Origin: Prolixibacteraceae bacterium
GTDB taxonomy: Bacteria; Bacteroidota; Bacteroidia; Bacteroidales; Prolixibacteraceae
Assembly: GCA_028282705.1 (NCBI GenBank)
Contig: JANQHI010000031.1
Span: 140,622-204,621, forward strand
Direction of reading: 5' to 3'
Length of the DNA stretch: 64,000 nucleotides
Under the pieces are notes generated by a model. It ran no database searches. It saw only the letters and a list, made by a program, of their open reading frames with translations, and was not told the origin of the DNA. The number at the start of each line of letters is the position of its first letter. The first letter of the stretch is position 1. A program made the position numbers and the translations under genes. Shown here in pieces: positions 25,431 to 33,802 of the stretch.

Positions 25431-27119
25431 TTACCCCTTTTTAATATCTTCAAACACTGCCCCTTTTTCATGCACTGTATTAACAGCCCTCCCTGATGGG
25501 TCAGCATTCCCCTGGAATGCTTTATCCCATGCTAATGCTTCACCTGTGCTGCAAGCAATGGATGGCACTGATGGCACACATGCAGCAGCCTGATCAGATG
25601 GGAAGTGCTCACTATAAATTTCCCTGTACATATACTCTTCTTTGTTCATTGGAGTGTTTACCGGAAACCTGTATTTGGCATTTTCCATCATCTCATCAGT
25701 TACCTTTTCACTGGCAATTTTTTTCAGGGTATCAATCCATCCATAACCTACCCCATCAGAAAACTGTTCTTTTTGCCTCCATGCCACACTTTCAGGAAGC
25801 ATGTGTTCAAAAGCTTTCCTTACGGCCCATTTTTCAATCCTACCATCTTTAGCCATTTTCATTTCAGGGTTGAAACGCATAGCCACATCAATAAATTCTT
25901 TGTCAAGGAATGGCACCCTACCTTCTACCCCCCATGCAGCCAATGATTTGTTGGCGCGCAAACAATCATACAAATTCAGGCGGCTGACCTTCCTTACACT
26001 TTCTTTATGGAACTCTTCAGCATTGGGGGCTTTATGGAAATATAGGTATCCCCCAAAAATCTCATCTGCACCTTCACCTGTAAGCACCATTTTTATTCCC
26101 ATTGATTTAATAACCCTGGCAACCATATACATAGGAGTGGAAGCCCTTACTGTGGTAACATCATAGGTTTCAATGTGGTAAATTACATCCCTGATTGCAT
26201 CCAGCCCTTCCTGTATGGTATAGAGTATTTCATGGTGGATAGTGCCTATGTAATCAGCTACCTTCCTGGCAGCCATCAAATCAGGAGAGCCTTCCAGCCC
26301 AATTACAAATGAATGTAATTGGGGCCACCAGGCATCTTTCTGGTCATTTTCTTCAATCCTTTTGGCAGCAAACTTTTTAGCCAGGGCTGATGTAATGGAA
26401 GAGTCCAACCCTCCTGAAAGAAGCACCCCATAAGGTACATCAGACATTAGCTGCCTGTGTACAGCATCTTCTAATGACTGGGCTAACTCCTGGATATCAG
26501 CAGGGTTATCTTTTACATTTCCATACTCCATCCAATCACGTTCATACCATCTTTTTATTTCACCATCCTTGCTATATAAATAGTGTGCTGGAGGAAATTC
26601 TTCTATCTTAGTGCAATATCCTTCCAATGACTTTAACTCAGAACCCACATAAAAATTCCCAAATTTATCCCATCCCATATACAATGGGATTATACCAATA
26701 TGGTCGCGTGCAATTAAATAGGCATCCTCTTCTTCATCATACAAGGCAAAGGCGAAAATACCATTCATATCATCCAGGAACTTTTCTTTTTTATCCTTAT
26801 AAAGGGCAAGGATCACTTCACAATCAGAGCCAGTAAGAAACTCATATGAATTTTTATATTTTTCCCTGATATCCCTATGGTTATAAATTTCCCCATTCAC
26901 ACCAAGGATCAGTTTTTTGTCTTTACTATACAAAGGTTGCCCTCCTGATTCAGGGTCAACAATTGATAAACGCTCATGGGCTATAATAGCTTTGCCTCCA
27001 CAATATATCCCTGACCAGTCTGGTCCGCGATGGCGCACTTTTTTAGACATTTCCAATACTTGCTGCCTGATGCTTTGTGGATCAACTTTTAAATCAAAAA
27101 CTCCTACTATTCCACACAT
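25431..27119 (-). CDS. asnB: Asparagine synthase (glutamine-hydrolysing)
   Basis: The enzyme makes asparagine from aspartate, ATP and glutamine. The true start is the ATG at 27119: after removal of Met, Cys2 (MCGIVGVFD) is the Ntn nucleophile of the glutaminase domain. The longer frame to 27170 would bury it. The 562-residue product has RHRGPDWSG and LSIVDPESGGQPL in the glutaminase domain, and the PP-loop YGVLLSGGLDSSITSAL plus LTGEGADEIFGGYLYF in the synthetase domain. Length is close to E. coli AsnB (554). A -7 element is seen 49-56 bases upstream. It stands alone; the convergent GATase gene is separated from it by REP-like repeats. Confidence 0.95.
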   Translation of the reverse strand: MCGIVGVFDLKVDPQSIRQQVLEMSKKVRHRGPDWSGIYCGGKAIIAHERLSIVDPESGGQPLYSKDKKLILGVNGEIYNHRDIREKYKNSYEFLTGSDCEVILALYKDKKEKFLDDMNGIFAFALYDEEEDAYLIARDHIGIIPLYMGWDKFGNFYVGSELKSLEGYCTKIEEFPPAHYLYSKDGEIKRWYERDWMEYGNVKDNPADIQELAQSLEDAVHRQLMSDVPYGVLLSGGLDSSITSALAKKFAAKRIEENDQKDAWWPQLHSFVIGLEGSPDLMAARKVADYIGTIHHEILYTIQEGLDAIRDVIYHIETYDVTTVRASTPMYMVARVIKSMGIKMVLTGEGADEIFGGYLYFHKAPNAEEFHKESVRKVSRLNLYDCLRANKSLAAWGVEGRVPFLDKEFIDVAMRFNPEMKMAKDGRIEKWAVRKAFEHMLPESVAWRQKEQFSDGVGYGWIDTLKKIASEKVTDEMMENAKYRFPVNTPMNKEEYMYREIYSEHFPSDQAAACVPSVPSIACSTGEALAWDKAFQGNADPSGRAVNTVHEKGAVFEDIKKG

Positions 27120-27167
27120 ATTTCTATTTTTTGTTTTATTTCTGAATAAAATTTCTTTTCCGAATTT

Positions 27168-27175
27168 CAAAAATA
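27168..27175 (-). promoter_or_regulatory. -7 element of the asnB promoter
   Basis: On the minus strand TATTTTTG fits TAnnTTTG, about 49 bases upstream of the asnB ATG. No clear TTG lies at -33. It supports the ATG at 27119, since the longer frame would begin inside this element. Confidence 0.5.
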
Positions 27176-27312
27176 TACATTTTGTTATATTATGAAAATA
27201 TTTTTGTCTTTTTTCTATTTTTTATAACTTTTTATTTACATATAGACAGTAAAGGATTCAAAATACAAACAATATAAAAAAGTTTAGGTTTCAACCAACC
27301 ACCCCCTTTTTA

Positions 27313-27345
27313 TTGTATTTCCAAAGCAAAAAAGTAATATATTCG
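27313..27345 (+). promoter_or_regulatory. Candidate promoter of the Na/Pi symporter gene
   Basis: TTG at 27313-27315 and TATATTCG at 27338-27345 are 22 bp apart. The -7 differs from TAnnTTTG by one base. It would give a leader of about 125 bases. The gap 27120-27476 holds this, the asnB promoter on the other strand, and nothing else I can identify. Confidence 0.4.
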
Positions 27346-27476
27346 TAGACAAGGCCTTGAAAATTGGCAGTTTTCTCACAGAAAGCTACTATCTGGGATA
27401 TAAACCCCCATTCAATGGGTAAGGGAAATTAAAATGCTTTTAGCAATAAGGCTATAAAATATGATACAATTTCATT

Positions 27477-28742
27477 ATGGATTATGGAGTAACTGACATA
27501 TTGATGCTTATTGGGTCATTGGGCTTGTTCCTATATGGCATGAAAGTAATGAGTGATGCCCTTATGAAGGTAGCAGGAAATAAGTTAAGAAATGTCCTGG
27601 CTTCTATGACCTCTAACAGGATAAAGGGTGTAGCAACAGGGTTCTCCATAACCTCATTGCTCCAGTCTTCATCAGTCACTACATTAATGGTAGTCAGTTT
27701 TGTTAATGCTTCCCTTCTTACACTGAAAGAGGCAGTAAGTGTTATTATGGGGGCAAATATAGGAACAACTGTAACAGCATGGTTGATCACCATATTGGGA
27801 TTTAAAGTCAGCATGGGTTCAATAGCCTTGCCCTTGGTTGCATTGGGCTTTTTATTTACCCTTTCTAAAAAAACAAAAACAAAAGATTGGGGCAAATTTG
27901 CAGTTGGCTTTGCATTGCTGTTTATGGGGCTACAGTTCCTAAAAGATTCAGTCCCTGATATTGGACAAAACCATGAGGCTTTAAATTGGTTGATGGCTTA
28001 CACTGATAATGGTTTTCTTTCCATTTTGCTATTCCTTTTTATAGGTACATTACTAACTATCATTTTACAATCATCCAGTGCAACAATGGCACTTACCCTG
28101 GTTATATGCAGTGAAGGATGGCTGCCATTTCCCGTGGCTGCTGCCCTTGTGTTAGGTGAAAACATTGGGACTACTATTACAGCCAACCTGGCTGCTATGG
28201 TTAATAACTACCAGGCTAAAAGGGCTGCATTTGCCCACCTTATTTTTAACCTGTTAGGAGTAAGTTGGATGCTTGTTATATTTTACCCATTCCTTGATTT
28301 TATTTCATACATAACGTCTGCAATGGGTAATTCATCTCCTGAGAATTCTGCTGAAACAATTCCTGTAGCTTTATCTGTTTTCCATACCCTATTTAATATT
28401 TTAAATACTTTCCTGTTGATCTGGGTTCTTGCTTTGATTGTCAGATTGGTTGAAAAGGTGATTAAAGCAAAAGAGGATGTAGTTCCTGAAATTAGCCAGC
28501 CCAAGTTCCTGAGAAAAAAAGCATTAAAATATCCACAAACTGCATTTGCTGCATTGACCAATGAAAGCAAAAGGCTATTTGAAGGCCCTACTTTTGAGAT
28601 CACAGCACATGCCCTAAATATGCACAGGACAGATATTTTATCAGGAACAAAAATCAAACAGCTGGTGTATGCCTCCAAAAAGGATATGGAAATTGATATT
28701 GATGAAATATATTATGGAAAAGTAAAATCCATTTTACAGTAA
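27477..28742 (+). CDS. Na+/phosphate symporter, N-terminal part of a frameshifted gene
   Basis: This 421-residue frame is the membrane domain of a NptA/PNaS-family sodium-phosphate symporter. It has eight or more helices and two inverted QSSS repeats, SLLQSSSVTTLMVVSF and ILQSSSATMALTLVI, each followed by GANIGTT or GENIGTT. Family members of this type continue into a cytosolic PhoU-like helical domain and total about 550-590 residues. Here the frame stops at TAA 28740-28742, right at the start of that domain, and the rest is readable in the +1 frame just downstream. A one-base insertion near the AAAA at 28724-28727 explains this. The truncated protein would keep all membrane helices, so transport may survive without the regulatory domain. 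Confidence 0.88.
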   Translation: MDYGVTDILMLIGSLGLFLYGMKVMSDALMKVAGNKLRNVLASMTSNRIKGVATGFSITSLLQSSSVTTLMVVSFVNASLLTLKEAVSVIMGANIGTTVTAWLITILGFKVSMGSIALPLVALGFLFTLSKKTKTKDWGKFAVGFALLFMGLQFLKDSVPDIGQNHEALNWLMAYTDNGFLSILLFLFIGTLLTIILQSSSATMALTLVICSEGWLPFPVAAALVLGENIGTTITANLAAMVNNYQAKRAAFAHLIFNLLGVSWMLVIFYPFLDFISYITSAMGNSSPENSAETIPVALSVFHTLFNILNTFLLIWVLALIVRLVEKVIKAKEDVVPEISQPKFLRKKALKYPQTAFAALTNESKRLFEGPTFEITAHALNMHRTDILSGTKIKQLVYASKKDMEIDIDEIYYGKVKSILQ

Positions 28743-29226
28743 AATCATTGAATTCAGTGTAAAAATCCAATCCAAATTTGAACTTTCTGACAATGACAAC
28801 ATTCTGGTTAATAATGTAAAAATTGCCAACAGATATATGGTTGAATCTATTAAAGACCTCAAGGATTTACAGCAAAACATTAGTCAATACTTTAACTCTC
28901 CTAATGAAAATATCCAAAAGGAATATGATAAGATCAGGATACAGATTTCAAAAATTATTCAGGAAATTATGTTGGCCATAAAGGAAAAAGAGGCTAACAT
29001 AAACCTGGAAAAACTGGAATTATTAAAAGAAAAGGCAAAAGCCAAAGACAAAATGCATGATGGCACCATTGACAGTTTACTGAAAAATAAGCTCATCACT
29101 GCTGAAATGGCCACATCATTGGCTAATGACAGCAAAACCACCTATTCTGTGGTCAAACATCTGATCTATGCAGCAGAACTATTGTATAGTAAAAGTGATA
29201 CCTTACTTGATGAGCTTGCAGAGTAA
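28726..29226 (+). pseudogene. PhoU-like C-terminal domain of the frameshifted Na/Pi symporter
   Basis: The +1 frame is open from 28726 and reads NPFYSKIIEFSVKIQSKFEL, then VKIANRYMVESIKDLKDLQQ and NENIQKEYDKIRIQISK. This is the usual continuation of the PhoU-like domain in Na/Pi cotransporters, where a VEAIKDxKxLQ motif is typical. The first ATG in this frame is at 28837, well inside the domain, so it is unlikely to be a natural gene start. Dropping one A from the AAAA at 28724-28727 would join the two frames into about 583 codons. It could be a real mutation, a sequencing or assembly error, or much less likely a programmed shift. The convergent ychF gene ends 3 bp away. Confidence 0.85.
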
Positions 29227-29229
29227 TGC

Positions 29230-30327
29230 TTATACATTAAATCTTATGTGTAGGATATCAGCATCTTGAACAATATAATTTTTCCCTTCCACAAAGAGTT
29301 TCCCTTTTTCTTTACATGCTTGTTCAGATCCTAGTTCTACAAAGTCAGTATATTTCATCACTTCAGCACGTATAAATCCACGTTGTAAATCACTATGAAT
29401 TGCACCTGCAGCTTCAGGGGCAGTCATCCCCTTTTTTATTGTCCAGGCCCTTATTTCTTTTGGACCAACAGTAAAAAATGACATCAAACTAAGCAATGAA
29501 TATGCTGAACGTACCAGTTTATTTACTCCAGGTTCTTCTAGTCCTGAATAGCTTAAGAATTCCTTTCTATCCTCCTCATCATCCAATTCAGCTATTTCTG
29601 CTTCCAATTTACCTGCTATTATTAATATTTGGGTGTCAGTATCTTTTAAATGTTCCTTCACTTTATCAACATAACCATTTCCATTAATGACTGAACCCTC
29701 ATCTACATTGCAAACAAACATTACTGGTTTCATAGTTAATAGGAACATATTATCCACGATAGATTTATCTTTATCTGCAATCACATAACTACGAGCATTT
29801 TGAAAATTCTCAATGTGTTCTTTTAAACCAGTTAATACCTCAACACCATGTTTGGCATCTTTATCCCCAATTTTAACAAGCTTTGCAAGTTTTTCAATTT
29901 TCTTTTCAACTGCATCCAGGTCTGAAACCTGTAATTCAAAATCTATGGTTTCAATATCACGCACTGGATCAATACTTCCATCAACATGAGGCAAGTTTTC
30001 ATCATCAAAACATCTTACTACATGAATTAAGGCATCAGTATTTCGTATATCAGCAAGAAATTTATTACCAACACCTTCCCCTTTATTTGCCCCTTTTGTT
30101 AAACCAGGAATATCCACAATTTCTACAGTGGCAGGAATAATTTTCTCTGTGGTTTGAAAGTTTTCAAGGTTATATAATCTTGGATCTGGTACCCTTACTA
30201 CACCTACATTTGATTTATTAGAACTAAATGCAAAAGCTGTTGTTTCTCCTTTTGTATCTGATAAACAATTAAATATTGATGTTTTTCCTACATTGGCAAT
30301 GCCAACTATACCACATTTTAGAGCCAT
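29230..30327 (-). CDS. ychF: Redox-regulated ATPase YchF (Obg-like)
   Basis: A 365-residue member of the universally conserved YchF/OLA1 family of P-loop NTPases, which bind ribosomes and prefer ATP over GTP. The N terminus has the G1 loop CGIVGIANVGKTSIFNCL, Switch II/G3 EIVDIPGLTKGANKGEG, and a degenerate G4 (VCNVDEG) that accounts for ATP preference. A coiled-coil insert (about residues 130-200) and a C-terminal TGS domain (about 280-365, FFTVGPKEIRAWTIKKG) follow. Length is standard. It appears monocistronic, with a -7 promoter element just upstream and the broken symporter gene ending 3 bp from its stop. Confidence 0.96.
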   Translation of the reverse strand: MALKCGIVGIANVGKTSIFNCLSDTKGETTAFAFSSNKSNVGVVRVPDPRLYNLENFQTTEKIIPATVEIVDIPGLTKGANKGEGVGNKFLADIRNTDALIHVVRCFDDENLPHVDGSIDPVRDIETIDFELQVSDLDAVEKKIEKLAKLVKIGDKDAKHGVEVLTGLKEHIENFQNARSYVIADKDKSIVDNMFLLTMKPVMFVCNVDEGSVINGNGYVDKVKEHLKDTDTQILIIAGKLEAEIAELDDEEDRKEFLSYSGLEEPGVNKLVRSAYSLLSLMSFFTVGPKEIRAWTIKKGMTAPEAAGAIHSDLQRGFIRAEVMKYTDFVELGSEQACKEKGKLFVEGKNYIVQDADILHIRFNV

Positions 30328-30352
30328 TATTATCTTCTTAAAATTCGAGGTG

Positions 30353-30360
30353 CAAAGTTA
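30353..30360 (-). promoter_or_regulatory. -7 element of the ychF promoter
   Basis: On the minus strand TAACTTTG fits TAnnTTTG, 26 bases upstream of the ychF ATG. A -33 TTG is not evident at the right spacing. Confidence 0.5.
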
Positions 30361-30511
30361 ATTTATTAACTCATATGTTGGCTAATTTCCCAAAACATAT
30401 CATTATTGTCCTAATATTTTTATTATTAATTCAATATAGCTGATTGAAATATTATACCTTAGTGGTTAAACCTTTTCAGGGAAAAAAGGTCTTACATGAA
30501 AATTTTTATAT

Positions 30512-31060
30512 ATGCACATAGGAGACCAGGAGCTGGTAACCATATTGAAAAAGGAAAACAATAAAGAATTGGCTTTCCAACTTTTGGTAAAAAAATACCA
30601 GGAGAAACTATATTGGCATATACGAAAAATTGTTCTTGACCATGATGATGCTGATGATATATTACAAAATACATTTGTAAAAGTGTGGAAAAACCTGGAA
30701 AATTTCAGGGAAGAATCAGGTATTTATACCTGGCTTTACAGGATAGCTACCAATGAATCACTTACATTTATTAACTCAAAAAAAAAGAGGAGCATGCTTC
30801 CTTTAAATGAGGCTGGTGATTATTTGATGGATAACCTGGAAGCTGATGCATATTTTGAAGGGGACGAAATGCAAAAAAAATTGCAGAAAGCCATTTTAAC
30901 CCTCCCTGAAAAGCAACGCCTGGTTTTTAATATGAAATATTTTGATAACATGAAATACCAGGATATGGCTGAATTTTTGGATACATCTGTTGGAGCATTA
31001 AAAGCTTCTTATCATCATGCTGTAAAAAAAATAGAAAATTATATTACTGTAAATGAATAA
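30512..31060 (+). CDS. ECF-type RNA polymerase sigma factor
   Basis: A 182-residue extracytoplasmic-function sigma factor. Region 2 spans about residues 25-95 (YQEKLYWHIRKIVLDHDDAD, DILQNTFVKVWKNLENFREE) and directs -10 recognition. Region 4 spans about 125-178 (ILTLPEKQRLVFNMKYFDNM, YQDMAEFLDTSVGALKASYH) and reads the -35. It heads a three-gene unit with a single-pass membrane protein (likely its anti-sigma factor) and a Spy/CpxP-like periplasmic protein, an arrangement that suggests envelope-stress sensing. It starts at the ATG at 30512; no consensus housekeeping promoter was recognised in front, in keeping with possible autoregulation. Confidence 0.93.
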   Translation: MHIGDQELVTILKKENNKELAFQLLVKKYQEKLYWHIRKIVLDHDDADDILQNTFVKVWKNLENFREESGIYTWLYRIATNESLTFINSKKKRSMLPLNEAGDYLMDNLEADAYFEGDEMQKKLQKAILTLPEKQRLVFNMKYFDNMKYQDMAEFLDTSVGALKASYHHAVKKIENYITVNE

Positions 31061-31112
31061 GATATTGACTTAAACCTTTTTAACTAAGAAATGTCTAACT
31101 GAAAAATTGGCA

Positions 31113-31556
31113 ATGGATGAACTGAATAACATAGCACCAAAATTATCAGGGATAAAAAAAGACCCTCCATTTAGGGTTCCTGAGAATTACTTTGAAGATC
31201 TCCCTGCAAGGCTTCAGTCCAGGATAGCCCAATTGGATGATACCAAAAAAGAAAAGCCCAATACCATTGTAAGGATATTAAAACCAGCTTTGGGGTTGGC
31301 AGCAAGTTTTGCTATCATTTTTATGCTTGTATATTGGCCATTAAGCAAATTCCAGGGGAAATATGCTGGACAAAACCAAGCGGGCACAGAAGCTGTTGAT
31401 GAAAATTATTATTCTCTTGTTGCAGGGCTGGATGAAAATTCATTATACTCATTACTACAAGAAAATGAAACTGAAGAGCAGTTTAATGATGAGGAATTGG
31501 CCAGTTACCTGTCAACTACATTTAATGATTATGACCTATTTGCTGAAATAAAATAA
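31113..31556 (+). CDS. Single-pass membrane protein, probable anti-sigma factor
   Basis: A 147-residue protein starts at ATG 31113; the in-frame TTG two codons earlier is less likely. The N-terminal 65 residues are hydrophilic and include a VPENYFEDLPARLQSRI motif that is common in small Bacteroidota proteins encoded after ECF sigma genes. One membrane helix (LKPALGLAASFAIIFMLVYWPL) follows, then an acidic C-terminal part of about 60 residues (SLYSLLQENETEEQFNDEEL). The topology, cytosolic N terminus and periplasmic tail, fits an anti-sigma factor, but there is no zinc-finger (ZAS) motif. The function is inferred from position, 52 bp after the sigma gene and 11 bp before the periplasmic protein gene. 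Confidence 0.65.
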   Translation: MDELNNIAPKLSGIKKDPPFRVPENYFEDLPARLQSRIAQLDDTKKEKPNTIVRILKPALGLAASFAIIFMLVYWPLSKFQGKYAGQNQAGTEAVDENYYSLVAGLDENSLYSLLQENETEEQFNDEELASYLSTTFNDYDLFAEIK

Positions 31557-31567
31557 AAACTGAAGAT

Positions 31568-32038
31568 ATGAAATTAGTAAGGTTCTTAATGGTTTGCCTC
31601 CTCATATTCACATTTACTACAAATACTACAAACATTGATGCACAAAACAGAAGGAACAGGTTTGACTGGGATAAATTCAGGGCCGAAAAGGTTTCCTTTT
31701 TAACTGATAAAATGGAGCTAACTCCTGAAGAAGCCCAAAAGTTTTGGCCCATATATAACCAATTTGAAAAAGAAAAAAGTGAAAACCATAAAGCCAGAAG
31801 AAATATTGAAAGGCAGTTTAAGGAAGAAAATGGCAATTTGAGTGATAAAGAAATTACTGAATTACTTGACCAGATGGTTGCCACATTCCAAGCTGATACT
31901 GAGTTATTCAAAAAATACAACAAAGAACTCCTGAAAGTATTGCCTCCACGAAAAGTACTGATACTCTATAATATGGAAGGTGAATTCAGGATGCATATGT
32001 TAAAAAAGTACAGGTCAGGCCATCATAAAGGGAATTGA
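31568..32038 (+). CDS. Spy/CpxP-like periplasmic protein (sensor of ECF sigma type)
   Basis: A 156-residue exported protein with signal peptide (MVCLLIFTFTTNTTNIDAQ). The mature part is all-helical and highly charged: FLTDKMELTPEEAQKFWPIY, then NQFEKEKSENHKARRNIERQ, resembling the LTPEQ-type repeats of Spy and CpxP chaperones. In Bacteroidota, proteins of this type follow ECF sigma genes and are labelled as sensors. It may bind misfolded envelope proteins and release the membrane protein encoded upstream. It ends the operon and is followed by a strong bidirectional terminator shared with hutH. Confidence 0.75.
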   Translation: MKLVRFLMVCLLIFTFTTNTTNIDAQNRRNRFDWDKFRAEKVSFLTDKMELTPEEAQKFWPIYNQFEKEKSENHKARRNIERQFKEENGNLSDKEITELLDQMVATFQADTELFKKYNKELLKVLPPRKVLILYNMEGEFRMHMLKKYRSGHHKGN

Positions 32039-32041
32039 AAA

Positions 32042-32090
32042 AAGCTGCCCAAAATAACCTTTAATGAAATCTTTTGGGCAGCTTCTTTTT
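32042..32090. terminator. Bidirectional terminator between the ECF operon and hutH
   Basis: AAGCTGCCCAAAA (32042-32054) pairs perfectly with TTTTGGGCAGCTT (32072-32084), 13 bp around a 17-base loop. A T run follows on the plus strand and, read in reverse, on the minus strand. Confidence 0.9.
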
Positions 32091-33589
32091 TAGACCACAA
32101 ATTTACCCTTATCCAGGAATTTTATGGTTTCATTAATCCCTTCATACATCAATGTATCTTGTTCCACAAAATCAACATCTTGGCGATACTGAACAAAGAA
32201 GTTCTCTAAATATTCTGAGCTTTTTTTAGGCCTCCTGAATTCAAGTGCCTGGGCAGCATTGTACAATTCAATAGCTAATATTTTCTGGACATTCAATGCC
32301 ACTTTCAAAGCTTTTGTTGCTGCATTTGCCCCCATGCTTACATGGTCTTCCTGTTCATTTGAAGAAGGTATGGAATCAACAGATGCAGGTGTACATAGTT
32401 GCTTATTCTGGCTGACAATGGAAGCTGCTGCATATTGTGGGATCATAAACCCTGAATTCAAACCTGGTTTGGCTACCAAAAATTCAGGTAACCCCCTTTC
32501 ACCTGCAATCAACCTGTAAGTCCTCCTTTCAGAGATACTACCCAGCTCTGAAATGGCTATTGCCAGGAAATCAAGTGAAAGTGCCAGTGGCTCACCGTGG
32601 AAATTACCCCCTGAAATGATCATGTCCTCGTCGGGGAAAACTGTGGGGTTGTCAGTAACTGAATTGATCTCAGTCTCAACTACATCAGAAACATATTTTA
32701 CTGCATCTTTTACTGCTCCATGTACCTGTGGCATGCACCTGAAAGAATAGGGATCCTGAATGTGTTTTTTCTCTTGATTAATCAATTCACTGCCTTCAAG
32801 CAAATACCTGAAATTTGCTGCTGTTTGCGCTTGCCCTTTGTGTGGCCTTATATTCTGGATGTTTTCCAGGAATGGTTCAATCAGCCCATCAAAACTATCC
32901 AGTGAAAGGGCACCAATGATGTCAGCATATTTTATGATCCTGAATGCTTTTAGCAATGTATACACTGCATGAGCGCTCATAAATTGTGTACCATTCAAGA
33001 GTGCTAACCCCTCTTTTGCTTCCAGTTTAATAGGCTCCCAACCAAATTCAGCCAGCACATCAGCTGCTATCCTTCTTTCTCCTTTGTAGTTCACTTCACC
33101 CATGCCAAGCAAAGGCAGGAAAAGCATAGCCAAAGGTGCTAAATCACCACTAGCTCCCAGCGAACCTTGTTCACAAACAATGGGTAATATGTTGTGATTG
33201 TATAAGTCAATTATGCGTTGAACTGTTACCAGTTGAACAGCTGAATTCCCTTTAGAAAGGGCATTAGCTTTTAATAAAAGCATTAACTTAACCACTTCAG
33301 CAGGTACTTCAGGTCCTATGTTACAGGCATGTGAAATTACCAGGTTCTCCTGCAACTTGCTCAGGTCATCCTTGGGGATTTGAATGTCACACAATGCTCC
33401 AAAACCTGTACTTATCCCATATAATGGGCTATCAGACTCAGCAAGTTTCCTGTCCAGGTAAGCTTTACTTTTTTCTATTAAATGAACGGATTGGTCAGAC
33501 AACCCAAGTTTGTAATTCTTTTCAAGTATTTCCTCAATTTGCTCAAATGTAATATGATCTGGTGATATCAAATGAATATGATCTTCCAT
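32090..33589 (-). CDS. hutH: Histidine ammonia-lyase
   Basis: The 499-residue enzyme removes ammonia from histidine to give urocanate, the first step of histidine breakdown. ATG 33589 is preferred to a TTG two codons upstream. The self-formed MIO cofactor arises from Ala146-Ser147-Gly148 in CEQGSLGASGDLAPLA. Other family marks are YGISTGFGAL, FRCMPQVHGAVKD, TDNPTVFPDEDMIISGGNFH and VDSIPSSNEQEDHVSMGANA. Length is typical (about 500-510). The rest of the hut pathway (hutU, hutI, hutG) is not adjacent. Phenylalanine or tyrosine ammonia-lyase is possible in this fold, but the overall pattern is HutH. The 213-bp gap between it and hisS holds no convincing gene. Confidence 0.93.
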   Translation of the reverse strand: MEDHIHLISPDHITFEQIEEILEKNYKLGLSDQSVHLIEKSKAYLDRKLAESDSPLYGISTGFGALCDIQIPKDDLSKLQENLVISHACNIGPEVPAEVVKLMLLLKANALSKGNSAVQLVTVQRIIDLYNHNILPIVCEQGSLGASGDLAPLAMLFLPLLGMGEVNYKGERRIAADVLAEFGWEPIKLEAKEGLALLNGTQFMSAHAVYTLLKAFRIIKYADIIGALSLDSFDGLIEPFLENIQNIRPHKGQAQTAANFRYLLEGSELINQEKKHIQDPYSFRCMPQVHGAVKDAVKYVSDVVETEINSVTDNPTVFPDEDMIISGGNFHGEPLALSLDFLAIAISELGSISERRTYRLIAGERGLPEFLVAKPGLNSGFMIPQYAAASIVSQNKQLCTPASVDSIPSSNEQEDHVSMGANAATKALKVALNVQKILAIELYNAAQALEFRRPKKSSEYLENFFVQYRQDVDFVEQDTLMYEGINETIKFLDKGKFVV

Positions 33590-33802
33590 AGCCAAAAAAT
33601 TGAATATTAAAAATTTAGATTATTGTATGTATACTATAAACCAATGAGAAACCTAATTGGCTTAACCAAAAATGGGAAGGAGTTAAGAAAAGGATTTCAA
33701 GGGAACCTTATGTCAGCTCCAATTGACCTAACCAACCTACTGGGACGTACAATTATTGCCATTATATCCAATTTTAGATATAGCAATAACGGAAATTTTA
33801 TT

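Noticed and set aside
27120..27476. A tRNA or small RNA gene in the 357-bp gap between asnB and the symporter
   Set aside because: No cloverleaf or strong hairpin-plus-T element was found; only the two divergent promoter candidates are visible.
28837..29226. An independent gene for a small PhoU-like protein starting at ATG 28837
   Set aside because: The same frame is open back to 28726 and those codons also match the domain, so the ATG is internal and the frameshift explanation is better.
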